A stretch of 64,000 nucleotides of DNA. It comes from Caprimulgus europaeus. Lineage: Eukaryota > Chordata > Aves > Caprimulgiformes > Caprimulgidae. The notes beneath the pieces are model-generated. The model saw only the letters and a list, made by a program, of their open reading frames with translations, was not told the DNA's origin and searched no databases. Below, one piece after another: positions 11,001 through 22,168 of the stretch; position 1 is the stretch's first letter; every line of letters begins with the position of its first letter. The position numbers were made by a program, and so were the translations under genes. The stretch covers positions 14,321,834 to 14,385,833 of the forward strand of contig OU015523.1 in NCBI GenBank assembly GCA_907165065.1, written 5' to 3'.

Positions 11001-12050
11001 CCAGACACAATGCCTGAAGAAAATGGATACTGCAAATGAGTAGCAAAGTTTTGTACAAATCCGATCATCAGTTTGGTCCCTCCAAATACCTCCTCACCTC
11101 TTCCTGGTCAGTCACATAAGTTTATTCACTGGATCTGGATAAAAAAATCCTTTACTGACTGAAATGACTTGTGTCAATCTTTAGCTCTTTAAAACATTGG
11201 CTAATTTTAGACTTTCTGTGGTTAAATACATTTGTAAACTATTAAAACAGTCTCCTGGTACATGGAAAACATATGGTTTCAACAATGTTATTCCTTCATG
11301 AAGGCCTGTTTCTTCAAAGTTTCCTTTAGTTGTACACTAAGCTTGCTTGTTGTTCAGAATGCTTATTTTTATAACTATTTTTCCTCCTTTTCCACAACTT
11401 TTTACTTAAATGATACACATGTGCATGTGTGTGTATATATATATTAAAACCACATATATTTATTGACTAAAGATGTAACTATATGGTGCTAGTCAGAAAA
11501 GAGTATGAAAGCTACGCATACCCTCTCACAGCTGCTGCACTACGAGTTTACACAGAGCAAATGCTGCTCATTGCAGTTTTAATTTCTTACAAACTCAGCT
11601 AATACATTAAAAAACCAAGAAAAAACAAGTCTGCCTATTCTGACAGCTACATATACATTCCAAAAGAATCCCTACATTTTATTGAGCCAACAGTCTAATA
11701 ATTAAGAATATCCATTGTTCCCCCACCACTCCCCAAATATTAAGCTATAGCTGCTCTCAGTTTTAACCGTTTTTCCTGGGACTATTTTCTGTGTCAGACT
11801 GTAATGACCATTTTTGGCCACCTTGCATTTGCCTTCCCTCTCCAAACTGATCCCAGCCATCCTTGCATCAATCCAATCTCAAGTCAGTTTGTGAACTTGA
11901 AGGAAACACTGTTTATCTCAGGTATCTTGCTTGGCAATAAAGACTGCTGTTGGGTAAGCAGTTAATCGTAACCTTGTTTTGCACTTGTATGGTTGAAAGG
12001 GAGAAGTATAGCAGACAAGATCAGATGAGTGTTAAGAGGGAAACAGTTAT
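11001..12050. other. Unique AT-rich sequence
   Basis: No gene is seen. A TG/TA microsatellite at 11415-11445 is listed separately. The rest has no recognisable repeat or coding signal. Confidence 0.6.
11415..11445. repeat. CA/TG then TA microsatellite
   Basis: Alternating ACACATGTGCATGTGTG sequence runs into TATATATATA. This is simple alternating purine-pyrimidine DNA. Confidence 0.8.
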
Positions 12051-12069
12051 CCTTGACCGAAGGTCAAGG
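12051..12069. repeat. 8-bp inverted repeat resembling an everted nuclear-receptor element
   Basis: CCTTGACC at 12051-12058 and GGTCAAGG at 12062-12069 are perfect reverse complements, separated by GAA. Each arm contains an AGGTCA-like nuclear-receptor half site (GGTCA on one strand, TGACC on the other), arranged as an everted pair with 3-bp spacing. Oestrogen-type elements have the opposite order. Function is not demonstrated. Confidence 0.75.
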
Positions 12070-14429
12070 TCCTGGTGCTAAACCAGAAACTCCACAATTC
12101 CCATCAACCCTTGGAGAAAAATTAAGCAGGAGGCAATTTTTCAGCAGCTGAGTGGGCTACAATGAGCATCACTCGTTCAGTTCTGATGAACAACGGGTCT
12201 GGCCTAACACCAGGTCTGAATACACGAGAAACGAACCAGGACAATATTGTTTATACCAGAGCAGAAAGGCTGCTTTAAAGAAATTGAGAACCACATCTCT
12301 ATGAAACACACTAGACCTACATTCACTACATTAGGGAAAACAGCTGAGAGAATTGAGTGAACAGGGCGGACCAGAAACAGAACTGGAAAAGGCATGGTGA
12401 CTTCGACAAAAATGCAGGGTATAAGTTGGGTACCATATTATATTGATGGATGAAGAAAAGCAAAAGCCAAACAATACCCCAAATACATGTCAGATATTAG
12501 CTGCATTGCTTAATGAACTTTTGGGACATGCCCAAATACCATGACTGCAGAATGATAATGTATAAAATAGAATTTAATATTTTTCTTTTTGGGCATGTAT
12601 TTTTCCTTGCATTTTACTGTTTTTTAGATCAAACTTTTTTTTTTTTTTTAATGTGGGAATTTATGCTATCTAGGTTGGAACTGACTGATGTGTATACATC
12701 TTGTTTGCACGAAGAAATTTAAAATATTGCTTATGTAAGTCTGGGTGCAACTACAGAGATCAGAAGGAAATACTTGTCCATGGAATCAAAATGAATAAAT
12801 TAATAGATTTATGGCTCAAACAGTCTGCCCAAGTAGCACAGTTTTACATCCTAAGTAATGTAAGCCATAGAATTTCACTTGGTTATGTCTGCATTCAATC
12901 CATAAGGTGAGAGATTTCTTTGAATTGTGAAAACAGAAGGAAAAAAATAGATGAGAGAGATATCAAGGAAATGAGAGCTTGACCTGGCATGGGAGAATAG
13001 CTGTCAGTTAAGGAGATGTAATGAAGGGAGAAAAACACTTGAAGGAATAGTTGCCTGCATGCTGAGTGGAGGTACTTGCAAAAGGCCTGATAAATCCATA
13101 ACGCAAGTACAGAGAAGACAGCACTAGGACAGCAAGGAAATAAGGAAAGATAAAGATAAATTCCCTTTATGCCAGAAAATGACCAAGGATATAGTGACTA
13201 TAATACATACTTGTTAGGTGAGCACATCTGAACTATTGTGCTTGAATTTTGACCTCTTGCTCGATGAAAAATTACGTTTCAAAGAGAGAGAAAGGAAAAA
13301 TGAACTTGGCCTCCAGATGGGATGCTGAAAGAAGTGCTGTTTGGTTTATTTGTCCATGCAGTTGTTTGCCATTCTTCCTGGAACAGTGTGAAGGACAATT
13401 ACTTCAAGTGTAATGAAATGAGTGCCCTAATGCAAATACTTCCAAACACGAGATCCATCACGCCTCAAAAAACTGTAACGGCAGAACCCTCTGCCATCAC
13501 CGTTCTGTCCGGAAACTGCCCTCAAATATTTGAGACATTCCTGGAATTAACAAATAAGTGCTGATTTGGCCTGGCTGGTTGCTGCCTGGTATCCCTGGCT
13601 GGTACTGCCTTACAATGGATGGCATTGTTATGCTGCAGCAATTCTTTTGCTTTTCTTCTTAAATTTCCCAGCACCAGCAAGAGGAAGACTGATTCATTTC
13701 AACTATTGTTGACTCTTGAACCAAAGATATGACTCATTTTAAGGAAGCTTTTGTTGGATGCTTAGTCTATCAAACCATGCATACTTTAGATTATTTGGCT
13801 TCTATAGATGATATAATCAGGCAGACACCACCATTTTGGTTGAACTCAGGTACACATTATTTTTGTATTGAAAACCTGGACATGAACAAACAGTTATAGT
13901 GCAGCCTTGTCTAAAGTCTATGGTCAAGCCTTTCTGTGCTATCTGGAAAGAGCTGTATAGTACAGTATGCTTAACATCTTAGAAAATGAAAAACAGCAAG
14001 TAATTTTTTTGTCAGTTCCCAAGTCAGTGAAGCTGCAGTGTTCAGAATTTGCTTTATGCAATATACATAAATGTCAGCTCACATTGCAAAAAGTGGAAAA
14101 GGAAAATAGAGTATTTTCTCCTGTTGTGCTTTTGTCCCATGAAGGAGCCCATAACATATCACTTAACTTGGGGCTGCTCACTGAACTAAACAGAATAATA
14201 TATTTCAAACATCTCTTTAATGAATAAAACTAAAGGTAATACTACAGATATTGTCTGTTTTTTGAAGCTCACAGATAAAGAGCTTAGTTTCAGGTAAAGT
14301 TCATCAGGATACCTATGCAAAACACCAGTCTAGGATCATTCTGTTTCCTTTTCTATCCATGCATTTTCACAACTAGCTTTTATCTGCAAAAATCCTTCCA
14401 AGTGTTACTTAGTCAAGACTGACAATGGC
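12070..14429. other. Unique non-coding sequence
   Basis: No gene is supported. A 15-T run lies at 12635-12649. Near 13570-13610 a CCTGGCTGGT motif recurs after 24 bases as a short imperfect direct repeat. Open frames are under 90 codons. Confidence 0.55.
12635..12649. repeat. Poly-T run (15)
   Basis: A mononucleotide run of 15 T in an AT-rich setting. Confidence 0.9.
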
Positions 14430-14545
14430 TCTTTGAGATGGGAAAACCATGGCAAAGGGGTGATGTGACCTACTCAAGGCCACAAAAGGAAAACTTTGTC
14501 AGAGACAGCACTATAAGAAACCAGGATTAGCAGAATTCTTTCTTG
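14430..14545 (+). repeat. MIR-like SINE fragment (decayed)
   Basis: The stretch has the MIR order of motifs: GAGATGGGAAAAC near 14436, GATGTGACCTACTCAAGGCCACA near 14462, CAGAGACAGCACTATAAGAAACCAGGATT near 14500. These mirror the 'gatgaggaaactgag', 'gtgacttgcccaaggtcaca' and 'cagagctgggattcaaacccagg' parts of MIR. It is diverged, inactive and has approximate ends. Confidence 0.5.
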
Positions 14546-15363
14546 TATCTGAAACATGCTTCTGTTATCAGAGAAATAACTGCTCAGATCACCCACTCTT
14601 CTTTAAGACAAATGCAGTCCTGATCCTATTATTCAAAAGTGTCTGGAAAGAACAAATTTGCAAGGTGGATAAGGAACATGCACGGTCCTTTTACAGAGAA
14701 GGAGGACTGCTATGGATATTCAAATTACCTTCAAGCCTTAACTCCAGGCCATTCGAAGTGAAGCTGCTAAATGCAGTGTCCCTTGGGTGCATGTAGGTAC
14801 ATTTGTATATTTTCATATATTTATACACAAACTATACATACATCTACACACATTTGGGCAGGCACACACAATATAAAGTGACTGACATACAATTATTTGG
14901 CATGGTAGCAGCACTGCATACTTGGGACTTGTTCCATGAGCAGGCTTAACTCTTTTTCTACTGCACTTGCAAAAAACAACTGGAAAGTATGAAAGTAGCA
15001 CTCCTGCCACGAGGCTCTGGGTTCCTGATCCACGTGTTTTTGGGACCTGCTACCCATGTTATAGGACAGGTCTGTGTTTCCACTTACCTATTAATTAGAA
15101 AAGGAACGAAAATAATTACCCACAGCATCTATGAGATTGAAAGGCTTGCTGTGTGTGTCTATATATTCATGTATATACATAAAGTCGTCTGAATAACATG
15201 GGGTTATATGGGGGCAGAAGCTCCCCTTAGCCCAGTCTTCCCTCTCCAACAGAGGCCAAGAGTATGCATCCAGAAGGAAAGGTATAAAACCAAAGCAAGC
15301 CTCTTGTCATACCTTCCTAAAATATCCCCCTTCCCTTCAGTGTTTAGTTGATGGGCTTATATA
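14546..15363. other. Unique non-coding sequence
   Basis: I see no gene or recognisable repeat, only short TATA/CA-like alternations near 14815-14875 and 15150-15180. Confidence 0.6.
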
Positions 15364-15465
15364 ATAGAATCACAGAGTATCTCAAGTTGGAAGGGACCCA
15401 TAAGGATCATCAAGTCTAACTCGCTGCTCCACACAGGACTACCTAAAACTAAACCACAGGCTCCC
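15364..15465 (-). mobile_element. CR1 LINE 3' fragment
   Basis: This is the reverse complement of the CR1 3' end. It begins with TAGAATCACAGAG, the complement of the octamer tail, followed by CAAGTTGGAAGGGACCCATAAGGATCATCAAGTC and then GCTCCACACAGGACTACCTAAA, a well-known CR1 3' landmark series. Only about 100 bases remain, all from the 3' untranslated part, so this is a heavily 5'-truncated copy with no coding capacity. CR1 copies are normally 5'-truncated because reverse transcription starts at the 3' end. The right boundary is approximate. Confidence 0.85.
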
Positions 15466-18400
15466 TTAAACCTGGAGGTTTGGTTAAATTCAAGCAGTAA
15501 AGCTAGTAACCAAAACCACAAACATATCCCTAAGTGGTAACAAAATGCAAACACAACTGTAAATATATTGCAATGCCATATTGAAAAACTGCTTTGTGAA
15601 CTAGCAATACCCAACTGAACTGTTTCTTCGAGGCAATGCTATTTCTCGTTTCCACAGCTAGCCCCAGTGTCAATCAGAAAAGGGTTATATAACCAACCAT
15701 CAGAGCACAGCACAGTATAGATGATCAAATCCAGATCTGAAAAGCAGAACAGCATCACAGTGCACCTGAACAAAAAGTATTTTGAAGACACGGTGCTTAT
15801 TAGCTTGGGCAGAGTGCCATGCTGACAGACCTATGCTGCTTCTCGTTTCTCAAGGTGCTTTGTTCACCTCTAACTTGGGTTCCCTGCACTGGGCTGAACT
15901 ATGCAGGTAGTGACCAGTTTTCTAATCTCTCCTGGCCTAACTTCCCCAGGGAATGTCTTGATTGGTATTGCAATATCTAGTGGCAACATGCATATGCATT
16001 ACTACAGCTTGGTATCTTTTGCTTAAACGTTTCCTGAAAGACTAAGACTTTTGGGAATAAAGGGTGACAAAAAAAATTAAAACATCCTGGAAATAAGGAG
16101 GATCTCCCTGCATTCAAAGCTGTGCTATCTGTGAGCCTGATCACTGAGCTAAAGGTCCATTCCAGTTGATCAATGCCAGCTCATGGAAAACCCAACAGGA
16201 AAGCTCAAATTAGAAATAAAGAAGACCTGCTATCATTTTTCTGAACACATCCAAATGTGGCAATATTGCAGAGAATTCAACTCACTATTTTAGCTATCTC
16301 TATAGTCTGCCTTTATTCAGGTACCCTTGCTAACCAGAGGATAGAGACAGGAACCTGTAAAGAGAAATTTGTCTCATCATAAGAGATCTATCAAAGGAGG
16401 AGAAGAAATCACACTCTGGAAGAGCCCAATTCTCTACAGTTATTTTAGATAAAAACCTAAAATTCTGTGTTTCAGATTTCCAAGGTTAAGCAGGAAGGAT
16501 TTTTACCCTTAGCTGCGACTTTGACCCTGTCAGCTCACAAAGTAGCAATGAGTTGGACCCAAATGCTGGATTCCAGGACTTCAGAGTTTAGAAGAAGTTT
16601 AAATCCCAGCTCACACCAAACTTGACAGACTTCTCCTGTACTCACTCACTCCTGCTTCTGTTTTGCTGCAGGGGAGGTATGTGTTGGGGGAAGGCCTCTA
16701 ATACTTTTCTGCTATAAAGTGGTACTCTCGTCTTCCTTCTCATCTAATGGCATTCCCAGTATACAGATGGGAAGAATAAAACATTTGGGATCCCTTCCTT
16801 CATAGCTACATAAGGGATTTATGCATGAATCTCATTAATATTAGCAGAAGTGTTGCGCAAAAATCTGCACTACGAAGAGACTATGACCCTTAGCTTAAAA
16901 AAAATCCAAGCTCAGACACCTGGGGATCCCTGTCATGAAGACAAACGAAGTAAGGAATGTAGCACAGCTTATTTTCCCAACAACAGGACATCTAGCCTGA
17001 TAAACTCAAGTTGCCCCGATTCAGAAGCAGAAACTATTAGAAATTAAACTTTTTAAAGGTGATTTTGCTTTTACTTATCATTTGTTTGGATATTCAACAA
17101 ACAAAACCAGAAAAACTGACAGATGCTCATAAAGGAGGGAAAGCAACCCAATTCTATTCATTGTTTGAAATACAACAGAAAGTAATGTTATTCCTATTAG
17201 CAGAGATGGCTCATGATGCTACTCTTTGGTCACTTCAGTCTCTGCTGTACTCAGAAGAAAGGTACGGAGAGGATCCTTAAGCACACTTTCTTGTTTTTCC
17301 CATTCTACCTGGAGAAGCAGAAGGAGCCTGTGTACAATTTACTCTCAGGGAATCCAAAGGCACTGCCTGTGGGGTTCTGTAGTGAATTGTCTGCCTACAG
17401 GGAAACCTTAGGAAAAGCTTTTAACAGATTCCTGCAAGAAGAACTAAATAGTTCTTCAGAGAACAGATGGGAGGAGAAAAGAACATTTTTCCATACCCTG
17501 CACCTGCTCCAGCCTCATATAATGAGATGATTATAGCATTCCTGTCTTAAATCATTCTCAAAAGGGGACCAAGTTTAAACTTTACAAACCTCAAACCCTA
17601 ATTTAACCAAATAAAATACCACTCAACTCTGTTGAATGCTTTATAGGAATTCTTAAATAAATGAGGTAAGTTCTTCTCGGGTGAGGTACCATATTTATTT
17701 TGACTTTAGACCTAACTCAAATCCTGCAACTCTTTGTGAATAAGAAAGCAAGAAAAAAAAAAGTATTTCAAGTGTGCTTGCCAGATTCCAAACTAGGTAA
17801 ATACAATTTTCTCATTTCAGTCCATTTTGCAGTTTCAACAGTCTACGTTTTCTTTCTCTCTACCTTAAGTTAGTGAATAATGTTCTTGTTTGTTACTCCA
17901 AAAATCATCCTGTTTTTTGAAGTAGATGATAAGATTCTTGTGCAGTTTCTTTAAAAATTTTAAACCCTGATTATGAAAACATGCACTCATATACTCAGAC
18001 TTATATCTGGTTAGCTATTTCCCTGAATTTTTAGTTCTACAGGACTAGTCACTCACTTAAATAGTAAGCAGTGATAAGCAGTCACAAGGGCAAGACCTAA
18101 GTTTATAAGTTCTATTAGAATTTTTTATCAGGTAAAGAAACCTACTAAAATTCAAGATACTAATACTAGTGTTTATATTACTGTCGCTGTTCTGAAAAGA
18201 TAACAAAAATATAACATTAAATGCATATGCAATGTAAATATTGCAATATTTACAAATGCAGTTCCCAGTGGAACTGGGATGTCCCAAAACCAGGGACATT
18301 CTCCAGAATAAACAGATCTCCTTTCTGCGACATTACATATTGCAAATTACAGTATCCATCATATAATTTTTATAATTCTTATTGGTAGCTTTTCCTGTTG

Positions 18401-18594
18401 TTACTACTTTTGACAGTGAAAAAGTACTATTGATCAGATAATTTAATTTGCTTTATGTCTTTTAAACAAGAGCATAGACTGTCTTCAGCAGTACTCAGCT
18501 CAGAAGTACCTGCAGATCCAGCCCAGACCAGGGCATACAGATGTTACTGGAAGCGTTCCCACTTAGCTAAATGGTCTTTGGTGCAGGCTTATTG
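15466..18594. other. Unique non-coding sequence
   Basis: No gene is supported. A 105-codon plus frame at 17213-17530 overlaps other frames in the same strand and has no domain. An imperfect AAACCTGGAGGTTT palindrome abuts the CR1 end near 15468-15481. Confidence 0.55.
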
Positions 18595-18685
18595 GGAAGG
18601 TTCCCAGAGCTTTAAGAATAATTGCACTCAAGCCAATGGAAGTTGTGGGTGCGCCATTAAGTGAGAAAGGAATAGGTCCACATGG
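18595..18685. repeat. Possible ancient amniote repeat fragment
   Basis: The segment around 18624-18652, CACTCAAGCCAATGGAAG followed by TTGTGGGTGC, resembles a motif (actcaagtcaatgggagttgtgggtgc) that recurs in old interspersed repeats of turtles, crocodiles and birds. I recognise the motif by eye and cannot name the family with certainty. Only the central 30 bases are convincing. Confidence 0.4.
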
Positions 18686-20143
18686 GCTTGTACAAATTAG
18701 AAATATTCTAAACAGGCTGCAAATCTCCTGCTGATACCTTAATTTGGATTTCTAAACGAGAAATTCCTTCCTCTGCTTTTCACATAACATCATCTTCATT
18801 TTGTCCTGCTTTTCGCTCAGAAATCTGGTTGCATGCATGGTCAATAATAGGAATATAAAAATCCAGCACTGAATCCTGAAGCACTATTCACTTCTTTCTC
18901 AGGCAAAATTTCCTTTGAGATCAATAAAAGAGTACGGTCTAAAAAAGCAGCTGAGAATTTATCTAACTCAAATAACGGATGACACATGATGACAGTCTGC
19001 CCAAACTGGGAGAACTGACACGCGACAGGATTATTTCCATGACCTGTGAAATGCCCTTTGCCCTCTTTTTAGGGATTTCCTTAGGCCTTTTGCTGGAATT
19101 CAAAACAGTTCTAAAGTTCAATGCCAAAAATACAGACACCTTACAGTGCTTCACTTTTCAATCTCAGAAAGACACTCGTGTACCTAAGCTGTTCTCCTCA
19201 CTCTGCCAAATGCTTTGTCCTGTAAAATAATAAAACAGGACTGATTTGCCAGGCTAAGCAGTGCATTCTACTGCTGAAATTACATATTTCTAAACACCCA
19301 TAAGAAACAGTTAAGACTAACCTAAAACTGAAGTGCATTACTTACTTCATTTTCTTTAAGAAAAGATATATTTCACAGAAATGTTTGTGTGTTGCAACAA
19401 GCTCTTAAAGTAGGAATTGACCCCAAAGTTTGCACAATAAGAATGCCATAACATTTTGTTGATGCATATATTGCACTTTCCATCAGGTGCCACAGGAACA
19501 GCCCAGACTGAAAAACATTTGTGTGGACAGTTTATACTTGTAAACAGACCAGTAAAACCAACTGCATGAGCAACAGAAAATCATGTTTACAACAAATAAT
19601 TCATGCTATGTATACAGTCAGCTGTTCCTGGGTGAATGGATTAATATATAGGTAGAAAAACTAGATGACTCAGTCTCCAGCCTGTGATGGAGTATGCACA
19701 AAGTGGTACAAGTGTTTACACATAGGAAGTAAAAAAGCACATTTAGATTAGTATAGTTCTACTTAAACATAATACACCTTCCTCACTAAGGGACAAGAAG
19801 AGATGCCATCAAGGAAAGCTTGTTGAATGGCACTCATGTCCTGTTGTCCAAAGTGCAGTTCTGAAGATTAGCATGATGTCTAAGCTGCAAAGGGAAAAGA
19901 CCTGAAATAAACAGAAAATTGCTACATACAGTCTTGTTTCTCTATATCAGAATGAAGATATATTAGGCTATGGAAAAGAGTTTCTGGGAACAAAGTGTCT
20001 CTCAAGTGCGAAGCAAATTCTCTAGAATAAGATAGTAGAGTTTCCACTGTCTGTCTCTTTGGAGTTTACTTTGTACAGTTAAAAGCAAGTCTACCAGGAC
20101 ATGGAAGCTATGCTACCTGCAGAACAATTCCATGCAGTAAAAA
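18686..20143. other. Unique non-coding sequence
   Basis: No gene, RNA or repeat is recognised. Short overlapping frames at 18963-19230 on both strands carry no motif. Confidence 0.6.
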
Positions 20144-20563
20144 ATCATAGAATCACAGAACCATTTATGTTGGGAAAGACCCTTAAGATCATCAAGTCCA
20201 ACCATTAACCTAACACTGCCAAGTCCACCAGTAAACCATGTCTCTAGGCACCACATCTACATGTCTTTTAAACACTTCCAGGGATGGTGACTCAACCACT
20301 TTCCTGGGCAGTGTGTTCCAATGCTTGACAATCCTTTCAGCAAAGAAATTTTTCCTAATATCCAATCTAAACCTCCCCTGGTACAACTTGAGGCCATTTC
20401 CTCTCATCCTATCACTTGTTACTTGGGAGAAGAGACCAACCCCCACCTCGCTATAACCTTCTTTCAAGTAGTTGTAGAGAGTGAGAATGTCTCCCTTCAG
20501 CCTCCTTTTCTTCACACTAAACAACCTCAGTTCCCCCAGCCACTCCTCATAGCACTTGTGCTC
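20144..20563 (-). mobile_element. CR1 LINE 3' fragment with ORF2 end
   Basis: A 5'-truncated CR1 inserted in minus orientation. Read on the minus strand it holds the C-terminal end of ORF2 (20563 down to the stop at 20210) and then a short 3' untranslated part ending in the octamer-like tail (ATCATAGAATCACAGAA as seen on the plus strand at 20144). Landmarks on the plus strand include TTGGGAAAGACCCTTAAGATCATCAAGTCCAACC near 20171-20204. The left end is the natural 3' end; the right end is a truncation point near 20563, where similarity stops after the GAGCACAAG block. The good match to the family suggests a middle-aged copy. Confidence 0.93.
20210..20563 (-). pseudogene. CR1 ORF2 (reverse transcriptase) C-terminal remnant
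   Basis: This is the last 117 codons of a CR1 ORF2 reading frame, open without a stop or frameshift from the truncation point at 20563 to its TGA/TAA-type terminator at 20210-20212. The translation begins with [15 protein letters not shown] and contains [11 protein letters not shown] and [21 protein letters not shown], then [19 protein letters not shown], all standard CR1 C-terminal motifs downstream of the reverse-transcriptase domain. The full ORF2 encodes an endonuclease and reverse transcriptase that copy CR1 RNA at a nicked chromosomal site. The endonuclease and the catalytic polymerase motifs are absent here, and there is no start codon, so the fragment cannot make a functional enzyme. 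Confidence 0.9.
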
Positions 20564-22041
20564 ATGGTGTCTATCAGCTGCACTCGTGAACCACAGCAGG
20601 AAAAAACCTCAGACAGTCAGAAGCTCACAGAGCATAGGCAAAACCTGTGTTTTGGAAAGGTAGGCCTGAACCTAGAAAGTATTGCAGCATCTTGCTTGCC
20701 TGAGTAGGAAGCCCTTCACCTCCATTTTAAGCAAGACACAACAGACACAAGTCCATTCTGTCTCCTATAACGTGGCAGCATGTGACCGTTCAAGTGTTTG
20801 CCTGTCTCTCCTCGGAGTAGGTGCTGCAGATTAGACATGTCTACAGGGGAGAAGAGTGGCTGAGAGCTTAAGGCTCATTTCAGGGGTGACTCGCAGAAGA
20901 TGTGAGTTTGCTTACGCACCGCATCACCCCCTTGGTCTGATGAAAGCCTCTGCACCTCCCCTCCCTCCCATCTCCTTTAATCTCTGCATGCTGCTATGCG
21001 GAAGGTGCCAACTTGAGAACAGACAGTTCTGAAAAGGAGGCAATTAAAAAAAAAAAGCACAGTACTTTAGAAATTTAAACAACAAGCCCTGTGATCAAAA
21101 TAATTCATAAAGGGAAGGATTTTATGAAGTCATTTCACGAGCACACAATGCTTTTTTTTTTGCTTTGTTTTTTAAATAAATCCGTCAGTACACATGCCAA
21201 GGCAACACATCTGAATACAATATCAGCAGACACACCCTGAATCCCTGCGCCTGTGCTCTCCCAAGTTACAGCAAAAGCTAAAAGCTGGGCTTTTTGCCTT
21301 CATTTGAACAATTATCAATTTATTTCTTTTTGTTTGGATGCATTACTTAAGACTGTTTTCCCCCCCTCTCTCCCTCTTTCTCTCTTCACCTTTACAAGCA
21401 CTCCTTTCTTTTCTCCCTTCACAAAAAACCATTACTTGAAAAATGGATTTTTCTCTTACTGTCAGTAAGTGTGTCTGTTTAAAAAAAACCAACAAACCAA
21501 ACCGAAACATAAAGAGATATAACTTATAATGAATCCCTCTGGCATAAGGAAGCCTGTTCTAATCTCTCTTTATCGGGCTTGAGTGATAGTTTTGCTCAAC
21601 GAGTATTGACAGGGCCGTCCTGTTTCTCAGGCTTTCATTTTCCCTGAGTTGGAAAAAGGATACAGTGCATTTTCACATTCTCCAAGTCTGCAGTTGTTTT
21701 TATATAAGAAGCAATTTGCTTGGGTCATATCAGGTCAAATGGGAAGCCTGCCCAGCTCTTGGTTTTAAAGGAAAAACATACAGAAAGACACAAAAACACA
21801 GCAGTTTCCTTCATTAAATTCCACTCTACCTGCCATGGGCTTGCAGCCACAATGGAATTTCCCACCCTGGCTGACCATAGCTAAACTTTTATTTTTAGGG
21901 TTTGGTTTTTTTTTTTTTTTCCCTTTAAATAAAAAATCTTATTAGTTTTCTTTCAAGTGAACTTTGAGGTAAGGGTTATTAAAGTCAATGCAATTGTCTG
22001 GTTTTTAAAATAAATAAATTAATAAAGGCCTACACAGGAGT
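20564..22041. other. Unique sequence, possibly constrained
   Basis: No gene is seen. T-rich and A-rich runs occur (21042-21057, 21151-21160, 21361-21367 as C7). The 21500-21780 part is complex, non-repetitive and keeps a few CpGs, but conservation cannot be judged from one sequence. A 15-T run lies at 21906-21920. Confidence 0.5.
21906..21920. repeat. Poly-T run (15)
   Basis: A mononucleotide run of 15 T followed by CCC. Confidence 0.9.
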
Positions 22042-22168
22042 AGGGCCAAATGCCGAGGTCCTTATTGAAGCCCAGATTCTCATCTCTCCTACAATGATGT
22101 AAGTCAAAAGTAACTCTTCTAAAGTTGTTGGAGTTGTGCCTGGGTAAAAGATCAGGATCTTGCCTCAG
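22042..22168. repeat. Ancient palindromic amniote repeat (decayed)
   Basis: The segment reads GGGCCAAATG at its start, then CCCAGATTCTCATCTC, then a GTAAGTCAAAAGTAACTC centre, then GTTGGAGTTGTGCC and AGATCAGGATCTTGCC. This matches the layout of a hairpin-type interspersed repeat common in turtles, crocodiles and birds (cagattctcatctc ... gtaactcc ... ggagttac ... gatcagaatc). The arms 22074-22085 and 22149-22160 are reverse complements at 10 of 12 positions. Family name uncertain. Elements of this kind are typically very old non-autonomous DNA-transposon-like sequences. Confidence 0.5.
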
